A stretch of DNA of 64,000 nucleotides from positions 91,108,990 through 91,172,989 of the forward strand of contig JAYGXS010000002.1 in assembly GCA_036362985.1 (NCBI GenBank), in the 5' to 3' direction. The notes under the pieces are model-generated. The model ran no database searches. It was not told the origin of the DNA and worked only from the letters and a program-made list of their open reading frames with translations. Source of the stretch: Ligula intestinalis. Its lineage: Eukaryota > Platyhelminthes > Cestoda > Diphyllobothriidea > Diphyllobothriidae. The position numbers and the translations under genes are program-made. This document shows positions 52,070 to 63,675 of this stretch, piece by piece (within the stretch, counting starts at the first letter, position 1; each line of letters starts with the position of its first letter).

Positions 52070-55000
52070 TGTGACCATATTTCAGCCATACTGTAAAACA
52101 TCTAAAACGACTTTAACAGCATCAGCCCCAGTGTTCAGTCCCAGGCCTGGTTCGGTTTTCAGCAAACTTTGTTGAATAGCCGTACTCCTTTAACTTACCT
52201 TAATTTTCTTTCACTGAGGAGAATATGTGACCGCATCCGGCACCCGCAGGTCATTCCCACCTACACAATCTCCCTACCGAAGTGTGCACATTTTCTCATG
52301 GGCGACCGCCGGCGTTTCAGTTGAGCGGGTTATTAAGAAGGCGACAACGCACGCCCACTAGGTGCATATACTTTTCCACCTACACAACTGACAAAGAAAC
52401 TACCGAGGAATGCCAGTCGAGAATGTGCCACTGACCACCTACTGGCTAAGAATGCTGTCTGGACCTCAGGAAAAGGAGAAGGTGGATGAACCACTTGGTG
52501 ATATACACTAAATGTACTCGGTGCTGCTTCCAAGACCCGGGTCCCTAGCCGGCCAGATTGCACAACAAAATCAAACGGTCCCGGCCACAAACGCCTGGCA
52601 GTGCACATCGGTTCCGCCGTCCTGTGACATTCACCTGGAACGACCAAGCCACACCTGTGTAACGGTTACTTTTAAGGGTGTACCCCGGGGAGAGGGGGCG
52701 TCAGCCAGCCACAAATGTCAACAAACAGACCAAAATATGTGTCAGTTTTTCCGACGGGACCTTATAGTTGCCTGCCTTTTCTAACAAAAATGGCAACGTT
52801 CCAAGGCAACCAGCTAATGCGATAAGGACATCTTCACAGTGATAATAATTGCAGGAATGTATTATTTATAGTGGAGAGGGTAGTGGTAACTTTTCAACGA
52901 CATATTTGCAAAAACTGAACGCATTATCTTTCCCATACCAATCAACTAAATCATTTTGATAATATTATTTTAGCACGTAAGAGTATGTCTCGTAATAGCA
53001 TTCAGTGTAACGTGACAAGATTTTCAATACATAGAAATATAACCTAATTAATTTTGGGTAACAAACTTACATCAGTAATTTTTGGTCCAACTAAATTTGG
53101 TTAAAGTGTCTACTACTCATACAAACGTTGGTTTTAAGAAAAAATCATGCATTTATCATATCCGTACAGTCTCTTAATACTTTGGTAACTACCGTTGATA
53201 TTCATTCAAAAGTTGAGTATGACGTAGGTGGTGGTAGTTAACGGAGAAGATAAGAACGGGCCAGTTGTCTTGAAATAGGATTTTTCAACTATCCCCTCGA
53301 GCGCCGTTTTGAAAACAAAAAAGCGACCTATATTGTGTGCATTTTTCATTGAAACCTAATATCAGAATAAACATTAAGACATTGGTCAACAGGCTAACTT
53401 TCTGGACTGCGTAGACGATACCTTATTTTCAAAATATTTGAAAACACCTTTCTAAAGCATAACTAGCGTTTCCACTCGTTCCCAAAGTTTTCCATGCCTT
53501 CTCTCTGAAGCGTGTTAATGGAGCCCTCTGTGGTAGCATAAGCACACATCCTGGTGTCCATTTAATATTTATATTAAATTGAATATTCGTGTAAGTAAAT
53601 AGGTTTCAAGATAGCTGAGGTTGTTAAGCTACATAAATGATCCGTAAGTCGTTTGGAAAAGTCTCATCATGGGACCGTAATCAAAAACCTAGGCAATTTT
53701 TTCCTTCAGTCACTGAAATTTTCAGATGTGGTTATTCCATACAAAATGAATGCAACGAATGAAACTTTTACTTATCCATTCTGTAAGATTATTCATATCA
53801 TTAATACAGCTATTGAACAAAAATGTTTGATAAACATTTTTTCTTGCTCTTCGTCTGTGCATGTGAGTCGCAACATCCGACATGGCATGATGCTGTAAAT
53901 GACCTGGTAATGTGCTTCCTGATATTAAAATTTCTGGCTTATTAGTAGTGGTTAAGCACTCGTAAGCCAGTTGCAGACCAGGAACACGCTCTGTTCGAGA
54001 TCCTGGCTGGTGGTTAGCTAAAACGCTTGCTAACTTATACAAGGGAAGACATCCCGTAGGGATATTTTATAACGGTTCAGGGTCAAATTGTGGTTTTTTA
54101 GGACTTTGGTTGGGTACAAATTTTTTGCCATAGAAAAGAAGCCAAATATCTTATACCCAGATTAGGGGGTCTCCTTTGTGCTAAACTGACAACAATAAAT
54201 TTGCTGCGTGCATTTTGAAGACAGAATATACCTTCCTTAGTTTATTTATCTTCTGTACATGCCACTTACGATTGTCTCACTGAAGACCTTTCAATCTGCA
54301 TGACTGCACTTCAACCTTTCCTCTATTTGACGTCAAAACAGCTGTTTATGACGCATCTTGCCCCTGCTGACACCTACCGCTGCTTCCTACTTCTCGTAGC
54401 AGACACAACCGGCCACCCAGGAAATGAGAGTCAACAGCTAAACTGTTTACCTTTGCTTCAGGTATACCCTTCGAATATTTTGTCTTGCTATTGGCACGAA
54501 TCACCAAATTTCTTGCGATTTCCAAAAAGGTAACGCTAACGATCACAAAGGGAGTCCAGAAATAAGGTGAACGCTTTCGGTGGTCCGATCCGTGAGGGCA
54601 AGTCCTAAGTGCTTGTCAGACATACTAGATACGTTCCTTATGATAAAAATATTGAGACAACGCAGGTTTTGGCAAATTCCTCGGCCAATTCACTGGTTTT
54701 TCCACAACGAGCTTAGGTTTTAACATGATTCAGATTGGCATTCTTCCAGACCAAGGTGAAAATAATGTTGATGTTCTATGTAGCTGAAGATGGCTTCACA
54801 AGGTTTGCGTCCTCATAGAACAGTAGCACGGAGTCAAGCGGTAATTCGCCTCTTCGGGGTATTTTTTTCGTCCAACCATAGACAGTTAAGTTCGCATCTC
54901 ACTCTTCTGCATTGTGCGCAAATAGACACATTATAAACTTTGACAGAAATGTCTTGAATTGTCAACATTGTAGATTGATCAGCTGCAGAAATAAGTAAGA

Positions 55001-55401
55001 AATCTGAAGGACGCAGGTTGATGCGGTTGATGACAAGTGATCTGAGTATTCCTGGCCTGGATCTAATGGAAAACTATTATTTTACTCTTCGGCCTCACTA
55101 TGCAGTATACTCCTAATTATGTGCGCAAGTAATTGCATGTAGATCATGATGTTCAGGATGGGTACAAGTTATGAAGTGCCCCTTGAACACTGGCTTGATT
55201 CACTTGTTTCCTAAGACTCTGTCAACTCCACCAGGCTCACATACGAGACGCTAAAATGAATCCACAAATTGCTCAGTAAAGTGGAAATGAAGACTGCGAG
55301 TGATCGGTGCATCTTGCTGTAGCTCAACTTAAAGATTAGCCACATTCAAAATGATAATAGTGAAAATGTGATGCCCAGATGATAAGTCAAAAGGAGAAAG
55401 G
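52070..55401. other. Intron region, nothing recognised
   Basis: No supported exon. A frame of 106 codons (53722-54042, minus) and others show no domain. Confidence 0.45.
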
Positions 55402-55745
55402 GCATTCACTGGACCTGGACGTCATCCAGTGGTTCGGTCGACCCGTGACGCGGGAGGGCGATGTGACACAGACGACCAGCACGCGGAGAGACCAAATAAA
55501 CATCGACACCCCGTCCTAGATAGTATCAATGCAGAGCAGAGCATGTGTGACGGTTACCAGGTGTTCGGTGTGGCGAGCGGTTACCACCTAGAGACGCGCA
55601 CCACGCAGAGCAGCTCAAAGTGGATTGGTAGACTATGCACGCGGAAGAAAGGAGCGGCATATAGCAAGAGCCAGGAGCCAGAGTATTCACTCTCGCTGAA
55701 GATGGATGGACGAGGCAACTATCCCAAACGTCAGATAAAAGATTA
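55402..55745 (+). mobile_element. PLE tail, second copy of the 2-643 subfamily
   Basis: Starts GHSLDLDVIQWFGRP (compare GHDFNFDAVEIVGRG) and shares with the first copy the strings AGAGCCAGGAGCCAGAGTA/GAGCCAGAGTAC and CCCGGTGAACGC/CCCAGTGAACGC after the ribozyme. Frameshifted. Confidence 0.65.
55691..55735 (+). ncRNA. Hammerhead-like motif, one core change
   Basis: Core CTGAAGA at 55696, stem II GGATGG/CTATCC (one wobble), then CAAACGTC: G12 is C, and the first stem I pair is lost. Otherwise the same layout as at 625-670. Confidence 0.6.
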
Positions 55746-55799
55746 ACCGCTCCCAGTGAACGCCTTTTTTTCCTTCTGAGGTCTCTAGACGTCAATATA

Positions 55800-57070
55800 A
55801 AATTTCGCCGCCAGTGGTCCGAACCTTACAAGTTACCCCAAAGATATGGCAGATTCGACCTTATTCACTTTTTTTCGGCCTCCATCGAATCCATCGCACT
55901 GAGACCAGCACACCACCGCGTGCGCCCCCACCTTCCTCACTGCCAAAGCACAGTCACCCGAACAAGAGGTCAATTTGGTCACATACATACCAGAATCAAC
56001 AGAATTCGCCGCAACATCAACACGCCAATCACGCCCTGCAAAGCGACAACTCTTCCACTAGCGAAAACCTTGATTGCAGCGCTACCATCTCAGCCAGCTC
56101 CGTAGCTCCCAATCTATCCTATGATTTTGCATATGCACGTGAAATAGTCGGCCTGGTCGGTCACTTTAGAATTCACGGTACAGAGACTGGCTGACTGCCC
56201 AGAGCACCAAAATACACTCACTACACTCGCTTTAATCGCCCAAACTGCCTACGTGCATTCAGCCAATACACGGGTTAATTTGGCCGCATATGCATCCATG
56301 AAAAGTTGTGAAAAGCCACCACAGACTAACCCGTATCACCACACCCTTATCCAGCAACACACGCAACACATCACATACCGATAGGCACGCATTTGGCACC
56401 TCGTGTATAAGTGGGAACTGCGCGTCGACTCTTCGACGTGGTGTACCTGCTAGATATGAGGTATGAGCTGTCCATCCCATTTATATCAAGTCCTGGTGTG
56501 TTTTGGGAGAGCCAGGCTCTGTGTGACACTCGCCCATATGCTGTTTTTACCTTTGCCAGCCACCTCTCCCAATCTCAACATTAGCTGATTACACGACTCA
56601 GAAAATCGATCAGTGAAGCGGAAAAGGAAGAGAGGGTGGAATCATTTCTTAGCGCATTTATCTCCCTGTAAACAGTCTGAGACGTGTTTGCGACAATCGC
56701 GTTTAGCTTAAAGCCGTGGCTTGGAAAGTTGTCAACTGATGATGCCATTCAGACATCGCAGTCAGTCCATCGTGCTTTTTTGTGGACTGACGGGCTAGTG
56801 GACTGAGAATCAGACACCAACGCCCCTCCCTTTAAGCCATCTTTGAGACACTCTCACTCAGTAGAATTGGGGCCACCCCACTTATTCTCGCACGAATTCC
56901 TAGTTTTTTCTGAGCAGGCCAGCGGATATGCTGGCATGCAAAGTTGCGGGTTTCCACCGCTGTTTGTCCTAACGCTGTTTTGACGCCAGACAGTGCTAGG
57001 TGAAGAAGAGTGAGTGTAGTAGATGCAATGTAAGTCTACTAGCATCAAATAGTAGTTCACGTGCGATTCC
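55800..57070. other. Intron region, unassigned
   Basis: A Ser/His/Gln-rich plus-strand frame (55814-56194) looks compositional; no domain recognised. Confidence 0.4.
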
Positions 57071-57331
57071 TTGTCCCTCTACCACCTTGCTGTGAAGCAC
57101 AAGTTAGACAATTCCAGACTCGGCAACAGAACTTTCATGTGTTTTTCTAAAAAAAGAGCCTCTCCGGTTATTCTCAGTGATTTTCTGCAACGTGTTTATG
57201 GGCATGCACTGCACGCTCAAGCAGTATATCAATTTCTTACATTCACCATCCATACGTCATCCCTAATCAACGACTGTGAAGGTGACCGTTTGGAGGCCTT
57301 TCAAAACAGATTGCTGAGGAGGATAGGTTAA
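57071..57331 (+). mobile_element. Possible non-LTR RT C-terminal remnant
   Basis: The end of the frame, CEGDRLEAFQNRLLRRIG, resembles the L-x-x-F-x-x-R-x-LRRI motif found near the end of non-LTR reverse transcriptase proteins. Only this short stretch supports it. Confidence 0.35.
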
Positions 57332-58646
57332 AGGGTCCTGAGTGTCGGAGGAAGCACAATCTTATGCGCACCAAGTTTGACAGGTAGTGGGAACAGCACC
57401 TCTCAGAGAACCAAAGGCCCTCCCATTGCGATTCCCCACAGCGACCGTTGCCACCAACGACTGAACTCTTTTTTTCTGTGATAGTTGATGCTCGTGTTTT
57501 ACATGGGTTTTCTCCAAAATGCATGCGTTTTCACCACAAACTACCAATCTTCTTGCTCTGAGAAAGATGAAAAATTTCCTTGCAAACGCATTATATTCTT
57601 ATGCTTTGAGTTCACCCAATGACACCTGTGACAACAATTTAAATGCTTGCAATGTTACAAAACTAGGAATTAGGAAACGAAATTGTGGATTAAGCAAGCA
57701 AGTTGAAATTCTGATTTTTTTTCAAACTCTACTGCGAACTAAGCTTAGTACCATCCTTTCAAGGGGCCCGACTCCGCCATGGGGTACACTTCGAGTTTTC
57801 CTCAAAATCTAGAATTTTCTCCTGAGTGAAGCTGAGTTTTTATTTAAATGTATAACAAGGCCAAAGTTTTGAACCATTGGTTGCAAGACAAAAAACCGTG
57901 TGAGGAAGCTCCCTGATAATTTGTTAAGTACGCCAATCGAAAGACCCTTACTATTGTGCCTGAATCCGTTTGCTAAAGGCTTGGATAATATCATTGATTT
58001 AATTATATTCTTTGTGTTAGTTGATTTCTAGAGAGGTTTAGGCCATAAACGCTCATTTAAAGATATTATGACTGCCAAAGGAGCATTGAAAAAGGCGTTA
58101 TTGTAATGACCATTTAATAGATGACGCATTGCAATGAATAAGATGACCATGTGCACATTACACGATAATCTGTCTGAAATGCTCTTCTTCAGTAAAGTCT
58201 CCTTTCTACCTGTGCAGTTTTCTGTAGCTCGGTTCGCAGAGCATATCTCAGTTCATGTGATAACTTTTAAGCCACTACTGAATATTCTTCAACATATTTT
58301 ATCTGCATTAAAATCAGAAATTAACCTTAAAACAGCCAACCCATCAAACTTTTCTTAGGTCTACTCGGAAAATTTTCTCACATTTTTATCTCCTTGGAGC
58401 GACCCAAACTGCACTTCGGCGGTGGGTTTCTCGCTTAACTTTGCACACCGACATAATTAGATTATGCATCAAAAATGTTTTGCTGACGGTACTGCTTTGT
58501 CTTGTATAGCCTTTCTGTTCACTTTTGCCCTGGAGAAGGGCGGTTGAATCTGTAGCAAAGTTTTTACGAAGGTTTGTGGCTGACTTTTAACGTAAAAAAC
58601 CTGAAAGAGTCAGCAGCCAAGTAGGAAAGCGGGGGATAAGACTCAC
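57332..58646. other. Intron sequence with no recognised feature
   Basis: Part of the roughly 10-kb intron between LRR domain 2 exons. Nothing recognised. Confidence 0.45.
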
Positions 58647-58718
58647 AGAAATTGCAAATTCTGGTGGCGTTGGAAGACTTTTGCGTCGAGTGTTTCGATT
58701 TTGTTATCTGATAGATGC
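58647..58718 (-). CDS. slit: SLIT exon: LRR domain 2, last repeat (most 5' exon seen)
   Basis: 72 bp, phase 2-2. Acceptor TTCATTTTTAAG; donor CT/GTGAGTCTT. Encodes HLSDNKIETLDAKVFQRHQN then LQFL. It fits directly onto YLIKNPWHCDC of the exon at 48618. Earlier exons (other repeats of domain 2, domain 1, signal peptide) were not found between 58719 and 64000, most of which is transposon sequence. Confidence 0.92.
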
Positions 58719-59448
58719 CTTAAAAATGAAAAGAGCATGTGCAATTGTGGGATAGATATAGGAAAACAATTCAAAAATGTAATAACTTCATAAAATTTAC
58801 ACTTTATACGGTGGCCATAGTTCAGAAAACAAAGTCTACCATGTAGAGTAGTCGCCAAAAACTATGCAACTTTCATAATTTTGCATAAGTTTGATCATTA
58901 CTCAAATTCCACTGTGAATGCATTAAGGAAAATTAAGAAATAACAATGAACAGCATTAGGCATATTTAGCACTAAAAAGAACTATAGGAATTACTAAGTG
59001 TTTGTAAAGAAAAATAAATTTTCCCCACAATCGCGTGGTTCCCGAGACGTAAAATAGAGCTATAAATTAGAACAATAAATTTAGATATTGTTTTAAATTG
59101 AAGACTTGAAGCAACCACTTTGTGTAGAAAAAAGAATTTTTCTTGCGTCAAAATATTCTGTAAATTTTATTCTTACTGGATAAGTATTTATTCAATATCA
59201 TTGAAAAAGGTGTCAATATTTTCCTCATTATAACTGTCTTCATTGATTTATTTATAAATTCTGCATCTGTTTGACGTTTTCACTAAAACTTTTTAAATAA
59301 GATAGATAACAAGAGCATTTACATAAATAAAGCATTTTCCGATATAAGTTTTAACGAAAATGACAACGTTTTTGATGTGCAGACATGCCTCTAAACAGCA
59401 AAGCACATTGTCGAGAGTAAATCTTGTCCACAGTGGAGTTGTGAAACT

Positions 59449-59971
59449 TGTGGGCTCTTGGCTCAAATTGTGCGTTGTTTAAACCTATCAACAACCGATT
59501 TTTTTTTAAAAATGTAACACACAAGCACATTTTCGGTTTTGACGCGTGCCAGCAGTTGCCTTGCTAAACACACTCCACAGCTCAATTCTCTCCTCATTTG
59601 CCGCTGTTTATTTTGCCCTTCAACGACACTTCTCTGGTGATCATTCTCGGGCTCAGGAGAATCCAGCAACAATTTTCAAACAAGATTTCCCTCAATTTGC
59701 ACAAGTGCGGCCCAACGAACTTGGATCCTGATCTTCACGGAGTCATCCTTTGGCAAGTTGACTGCTTGACTACTGCCGGCTAGGACCATGAAGGATCTAA
59801 GTGAGTTGTATCATTTCTAATCTGCATCGTCATCCTCATATACCGGTTTTGACAATGTTTCCATATAATTAGTCTAGTAAATCACTTACTAGCACTTAGC
59901 CTACTTTAGAAAGTTTTCCATTGTGTATTTGTCAAGACGTTTTGTATATTTGTAGTGATATAGCCTCTACA
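59449..59971 (+). repeat. 5' LTR
   Basis: 523 bp, begins TGTG and ends CTACA (TG...CA). The 3' partner survives only as GTGATATAGCCTCTACA at 61803-61819. Confidence 0.85.
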
Positions 59972-59975
59972 AATT

Positions 59976-59986
59976 TGGTGACCCCG
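59976..59986 (+). promoter_or_regulatory. Primer binding site, tRNA-Trp type
   Basis: TGGTGACCCCG starts 5 bases after the LTR end. This is the tRNA-Trp primer sequence described for the CsRn1 clade. Confidence 0.75.
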
Positions 59987-60068
59987 TTTCTATTATCATC
60001 CATGGCTTATTATTTATTCCATTCGCCTGTTTTTCCCGTTTGACTCTGCCGTTCATACGTTTTTTAAA

Positions 60069-61088
60069 ATGTGTGACGAAGACCACCAATTTCACGATTG
60101 CGACGAAGATGATGCTGGTTCTAACAACTCGTGTATACCACCTGATCAGGATGAGCCTCATGCTTTTCAGATATCCATTAAGCTTCCCCCGTACGAAATG
60201 CGTGACCCGACGGTCTGGTTCAAACAGATCGAGGCTGTTTTTGCCTCACGTCAGAGTACTGGCGAGCGTACGCGTTACGCGTACGTCGTGCAGTACTTAC
60301 CGTTCGACATCGCTTTCACCGTTCAGAATTTCCTTTATCCTATCCCCAAATTCAAGCCCTACGCTAGTTTAAAAAAGGCTATTCTTGAGCGTACGGCACA
60401 ATCTGCCGACAGCAAGCTTCGCCAACTCCTCAACAGCGTCGAGCTTGGCGACCAAACCCCCTCTGCTCTAATGCGCCACATGCGTCACCTGCTTGCTGGT
60501 CGCACCTTAGATGATTCTTTTTTCCGTCGCATTTGGATGGATAAATTATCCTATCCAATGCAACAGGTACTCGCCCTGCTTGACTACGATGTTCCGCTGA
60601 CCAAACTCACGGATCACGCAGACCGCATCCATCAATGTTACCCCGGTACTAGTTCGTATGCTGTAAATCAAGCCTCGACCTCAGTACCTCAGCATGCCAT
60701 CTCCCGTGTTTCGGCCTCACGATCCGACCGTAAACCTGACAGCCATACACAGCAAAAGTCCACTAAATCGCTTGATACCTCATCCCCGCGGTCTACTTCA
60801 CCCTCTCAACCGATTTGAGACGTTACAGACAACAGAGATGACGACCTAGAGGATCTTAAAGATACTGTCAGGTTATTGTGCTCTCAAGTGAGCACGATGT
60901 GTTCCACACTCAACCGGCTTCAAACCGGTCGTCTATCTGCAAGCCGCAATCGTTCTAACTCAAAAGAGCGTGCAGACGACAAGGTCTGCTGGTACCACCA
61001 AAGATTCGGCCCGAATGCTATTAAATGCCTCCCGCCTTGTTCTTATGCTAGACGTTCGCGTTCGGGAAACGGCGCCGCCAGCCAGTAA
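60069..61088 (+). pseudogene. gag: gag-like gene of the LTR element, one premature stop
   Basis: 339 codons in one frame from ATG 60069 to TAA 61086, broken by TGA at 60816-60818. The N-terminal two thirds is a retrotransposon Gag (DPTVWFKQIEAVFASRQ; LRQLLNSVELGDQTPSALM; FFRRIWMDKLSYPMQQVLA). The C-terminal part carries CWYHQRFGPNAIKCLPPC: a CHCC arrangement (C-x2-H-x9-C-x3-C) instead of the usual CCHC knuckle, the hallmark of CsRn1-type Gag. It packages element RNA; here inactive. Confidence 0.85.
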
Positions 61089-61840
61089 TGGCGACGACTG
61101 GTGCTGGCCACTCGCGACACAGTCGCCTGTTTTACGTGACCGACAAGTCCACAGGGTTCCGTTTCTTGATTGATACAGGCGCAGAGGTTAGCGTTTTACC
61201 ACCCCCTCGTCGTCATCATCTCCAGCCATTGCAGTTTACACTGCAGGCTGCGAACAACACTTCTATCGCCACGTTCGGTCAACGGTCCCTGACGTTAGAC
61301 CTAGGGCTTAGTCGCCGCTTCCAATGGGTCTTCATCCAGGCCGACGTGCAGTCGCCTATCATTGGAGCGGATTTCCTGTCACATTTCGGGCTCACAGTTG
61401 ACCTTAAACATCGGAAGTTGCTAGATCTTACCACTCAGCTGTTTACTGTTGGGGTAGTTGCACGTAAGCCTTCCGCTGGCATCCACTTCGCCGTACCAAG
61501 CCCGCCATTTTCTGACATCTTAAGGGATTATGCTTCCCTTTCTTACCCCTGTCAGTTCACGGAGCAGGTAAAACACGCCGTTCGCCACCATATCACTACC
61601 ACCGGCAGACCGGTCCATGCTCATCTGCGTAGGCTTCATCCTGAGAAGCTGCAAATCGCGAAGAATGAATTCGAGCACATGTTGAATTTGGGGATTATCC
61701 GTCCTTCCTCCAGTCCATGGGCTTCACCACTGCACATGGTTCCCAAAAATTTATCAGATGATTGGCGGCCATGCGGTGATTATCGCGCTCTCAATCGAGC
61801 GTGTGATATAGCCTCTACAAACTACTATTCCTATGATTAA
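61088..61840 (+). pseudogene. pol: pol fragment: protease and start of reverse transcriptase
   Basis: The ATG at 61088 overlaps the last base of the gag stop (TAATG), in another frame. Protease active-site motif FLIDTGAEVSVLPP (61166-61207) and IIGADFLSHFG flap-side motif. RT opens with LNLGIIRPSSSPWASPLHMV and GDYRALNRA, then the frame runs through LTR-end sequence into the flank and stops at 61840. About nine tenths of pol is absent. Confidence 0.85.
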
Positions 61841-62783
61841 TAAAAAAACATTCCATAAGAGATAACCTCTTAGAAACTGCTTTAATTTGATATTTGGCTG
61901 ACGAATTTCTGCGTATCTGAGCATTTTTAACGTTATGTCACAATGAAATTTGAGAATTTTGACAATTTCTTTAAGTTCCCTGAAGATAAACGATTAAATT
62001 TTACTGGAGATGAAAGAACTGTTTTCTCATATTAATGGATTATTTTTCGAATAAGTGGATAAATTCCACTTTCTGATATAATCTTGTGAATTAAAAAAAC
62101 CGGCCATACGCTTTGCCGTTTTTTAAAAATACTTATTGTTCTTTTGCCCGTTCCGTTCCCAAAGAACGCAACCGGGGAACGTAAAGTACGCAAAAAACTA
62201 TATATTTACACGACTTACATTCAGTGAGGCCCTCTTTATCCTAAATTCGCGTTAACATGTTCGACATTTTGCTTTTGTGCAAGGACAAACTGAGCATTAT
62301 TCATGCATTCAAACAAAAACTCCTACGTTTGTGCATTTTGTGCAAAAAAACTTCACAGGATATTTAAACATAATTTTAAAAATACAAATCTTCAATTTTA
62401 CTGCAAATAAATTTTATTCCTTGATCTTGGCTTTACTTGAATCTGAACAATTTTTGACAAATTTTTCCAGTCCTCGAAGGGATATCTTCTATGCCTATTT
62501 TACTTATTTTGGAGTTCCTACATAGTATAGTCAACATTAATGTGCAGTTTGGCTCTCTCTTTCGTAAAAGCATAGGAAATTCCTTCGATATGAGACTAGT
62601 CCCAATTTCCCCAAAATTGATGGCAATTTCTCTTAACAAACCTAACTAAAATGACGACTTCACTAACTAAACTTCGTTCCCAGAATTCAATAAACCGAAT
62701 AAAATCAAATGCTGTTACTTAATTTACGCTTAAGTGCCAAGTCAAATTTCATCATGAAAGTTGCATAGCTTTGGCGACTACTG

Positions 62784-63459
62784 TACGCACACAAATAACG
62801 AACATTTTGTGGAGAGTGGCTGCAATGCCCGTAGTTGTAGAACGTCAGGCAGCTTTGGGATTTTACATACAAGATAAGACATTATCAACTTTTATGTGTT
62901 TATTCCGAGGGGTTTTTACGCACAAGAGTGAGGCAGATACTGAAAGTTTCATGTTATCAAATAAAAAAAATTATAAATTATCATGAATCAAGTAGGCCAC
63001 TCGACTTATTAATGATACGCGCGAAGTGGTAGCTAAAATCATACTGTTTAATAACTGCAGATGATTTATTAGGTAGCACATCTGCCAATGAATGAAAAAC
63101 CATGGATTTTGAATAGTGATGCGAAATTTCGTCCGTACACTTACTCAGGGTGGAGTAGAGATCTTTCGAAAATGAATTATTTCCTGTGTGTTATTATGTT
63201 GAAATACACACTGTATGATATTCCGCATATTATGAAAAAAATTTAAAATCGGTTGACACCCCATTACTTGACAACTGAGAAGCAAAACTTGCTCACTTGC
63301 TGCCTGCAGTTGACAGTGCTTTGACCGACAGGGGGTTATTTGGATGAACAGGGAGGATGATTAAGTCAGAGTACATTGGATGAAAATTGATACTTATCAA
63401 TGATTTATAACAAAAATCTTCAGGAAATATGGGCAATAATCAGAGAATTAGTTTCTGCA
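62784..63459. other. Intron sequence with no recognised feature
   Basis: No SLIT exon was identified here on the minus strand; one donor-like site near 63136 did not give an LRR. Confidence 0.45.
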
Positions 63460-63675
63460 AAAAATATTTATAATTTCAAGGAGCCCCGGTCATCGATTAC
63501 TGAACATCTGCTAGACACGGGCCATTCTGTTGATCTTAAAACTTCTTTCAGAATACTTGTTCGAGCACGAACAACTTGCACCTTACGCTACCTGGAGGCA
63601 ACCTACATACAGCGGTTCAAGCCCGACATATGTAAACAGCTGGAGCATGTATTGAATCTAACTCTGCCTTGGTAA
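63460..63675 (+). mobile_element. GIY-YIG endonuclease C-terminal fragment (PLE-like)
   Basis: The frame reads SSITEHLLDTGHSVDLKTSF, LRYLEATYIQRFKPDICKQL, then LNLTLPW and a stop at 63675. It is the cleanest copy of the subfamily also at 25246 and 25842. The frame upstream to 63400 is not conserved and probably flank. Confidence 0.75.

Larger units (their letters stand above)
1883..58718 (-). other. slit: SLIT-family secreted guidance ligand gene, 3' portion (19 coding exons seen)
   Basis: The gene spans nearly the whole window on the minus strand. SLIT is a large secreted extracellular protein that binds ROBO receptors through an LRR domain (domain 2 in known SLITs) and directs axon and cell migration. 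Visible order: last LRR and C-cap of LRR domain 2, full caps of LRR domains 3 and 4, EGF repeats, one laminin-G domain, one EGF, and a C-terminal cystine knot. Most LRR exons are exactly 72 bp and phase 2-2, as is typical of SLIT genes, and phases match across every junction placed. The N-terminus (signal peptide, LRR domain 1) must lie beyond 64000. Three or so LRRs of domain 3 and one EGF were not found. One EGF after laminin-G matches the invertebrate rather than the vertebrate layout. Introns range from 38 bp to more than 9 kb and are full of retroelements. Confidence 0.93.
59449..61819 (+). mobile_element. CsRn1-like Ty3/Gypsy LTR retrotransposon, internally deleted
   Basis: Left boundary: AACT then TGTGGGCTC; right boundary: CTCTACA then AACT. 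The empty site in B2 (GAAACTACTACT) confirms both edges and the 4-bp target duplication. Order: 5' LTR, tRNA-Trp primer site, gag with CHCC motif, protease DTGA, start of RT. From within RT (after YRALNRA) the sequence jumps to the last about 17 bases of the 3' LTR. RNase H, integrase and nearly the whole 3' LTR are missing. Confidence 0.9.
58846..62783. mobile_element. TIR DNA element B1 carrying a nested LTR retrotransposon
   Basis: Left end TA|GAGTAGTCGCCAAAAACTA and right end, inverted, TAGCTTTGGCGACTACTG|TA. TIRs extend into GCAACTTTCAT. Without the 2.37-kb LTR insertion the element is about 1.57 kb. Its interior matches B2. The CAGTAG(T/A)CGCC end and TA target relate it to the A family. 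No intact transposase. Confidence 0.85.

Noticed and set aside
55814..56194. 126-codon plus-strand frame rich in His, Gln, Ser
   Set aside because: Low-complexity composition, no domain, overlapped by other frames. Not supported as a gene.
63090..63210. Donor-like site (GTAAGTGTAC) near 63136 as a possible further SLIT LRR exon
   Set aside because: The frame gives no LRR pattern in the required phase.
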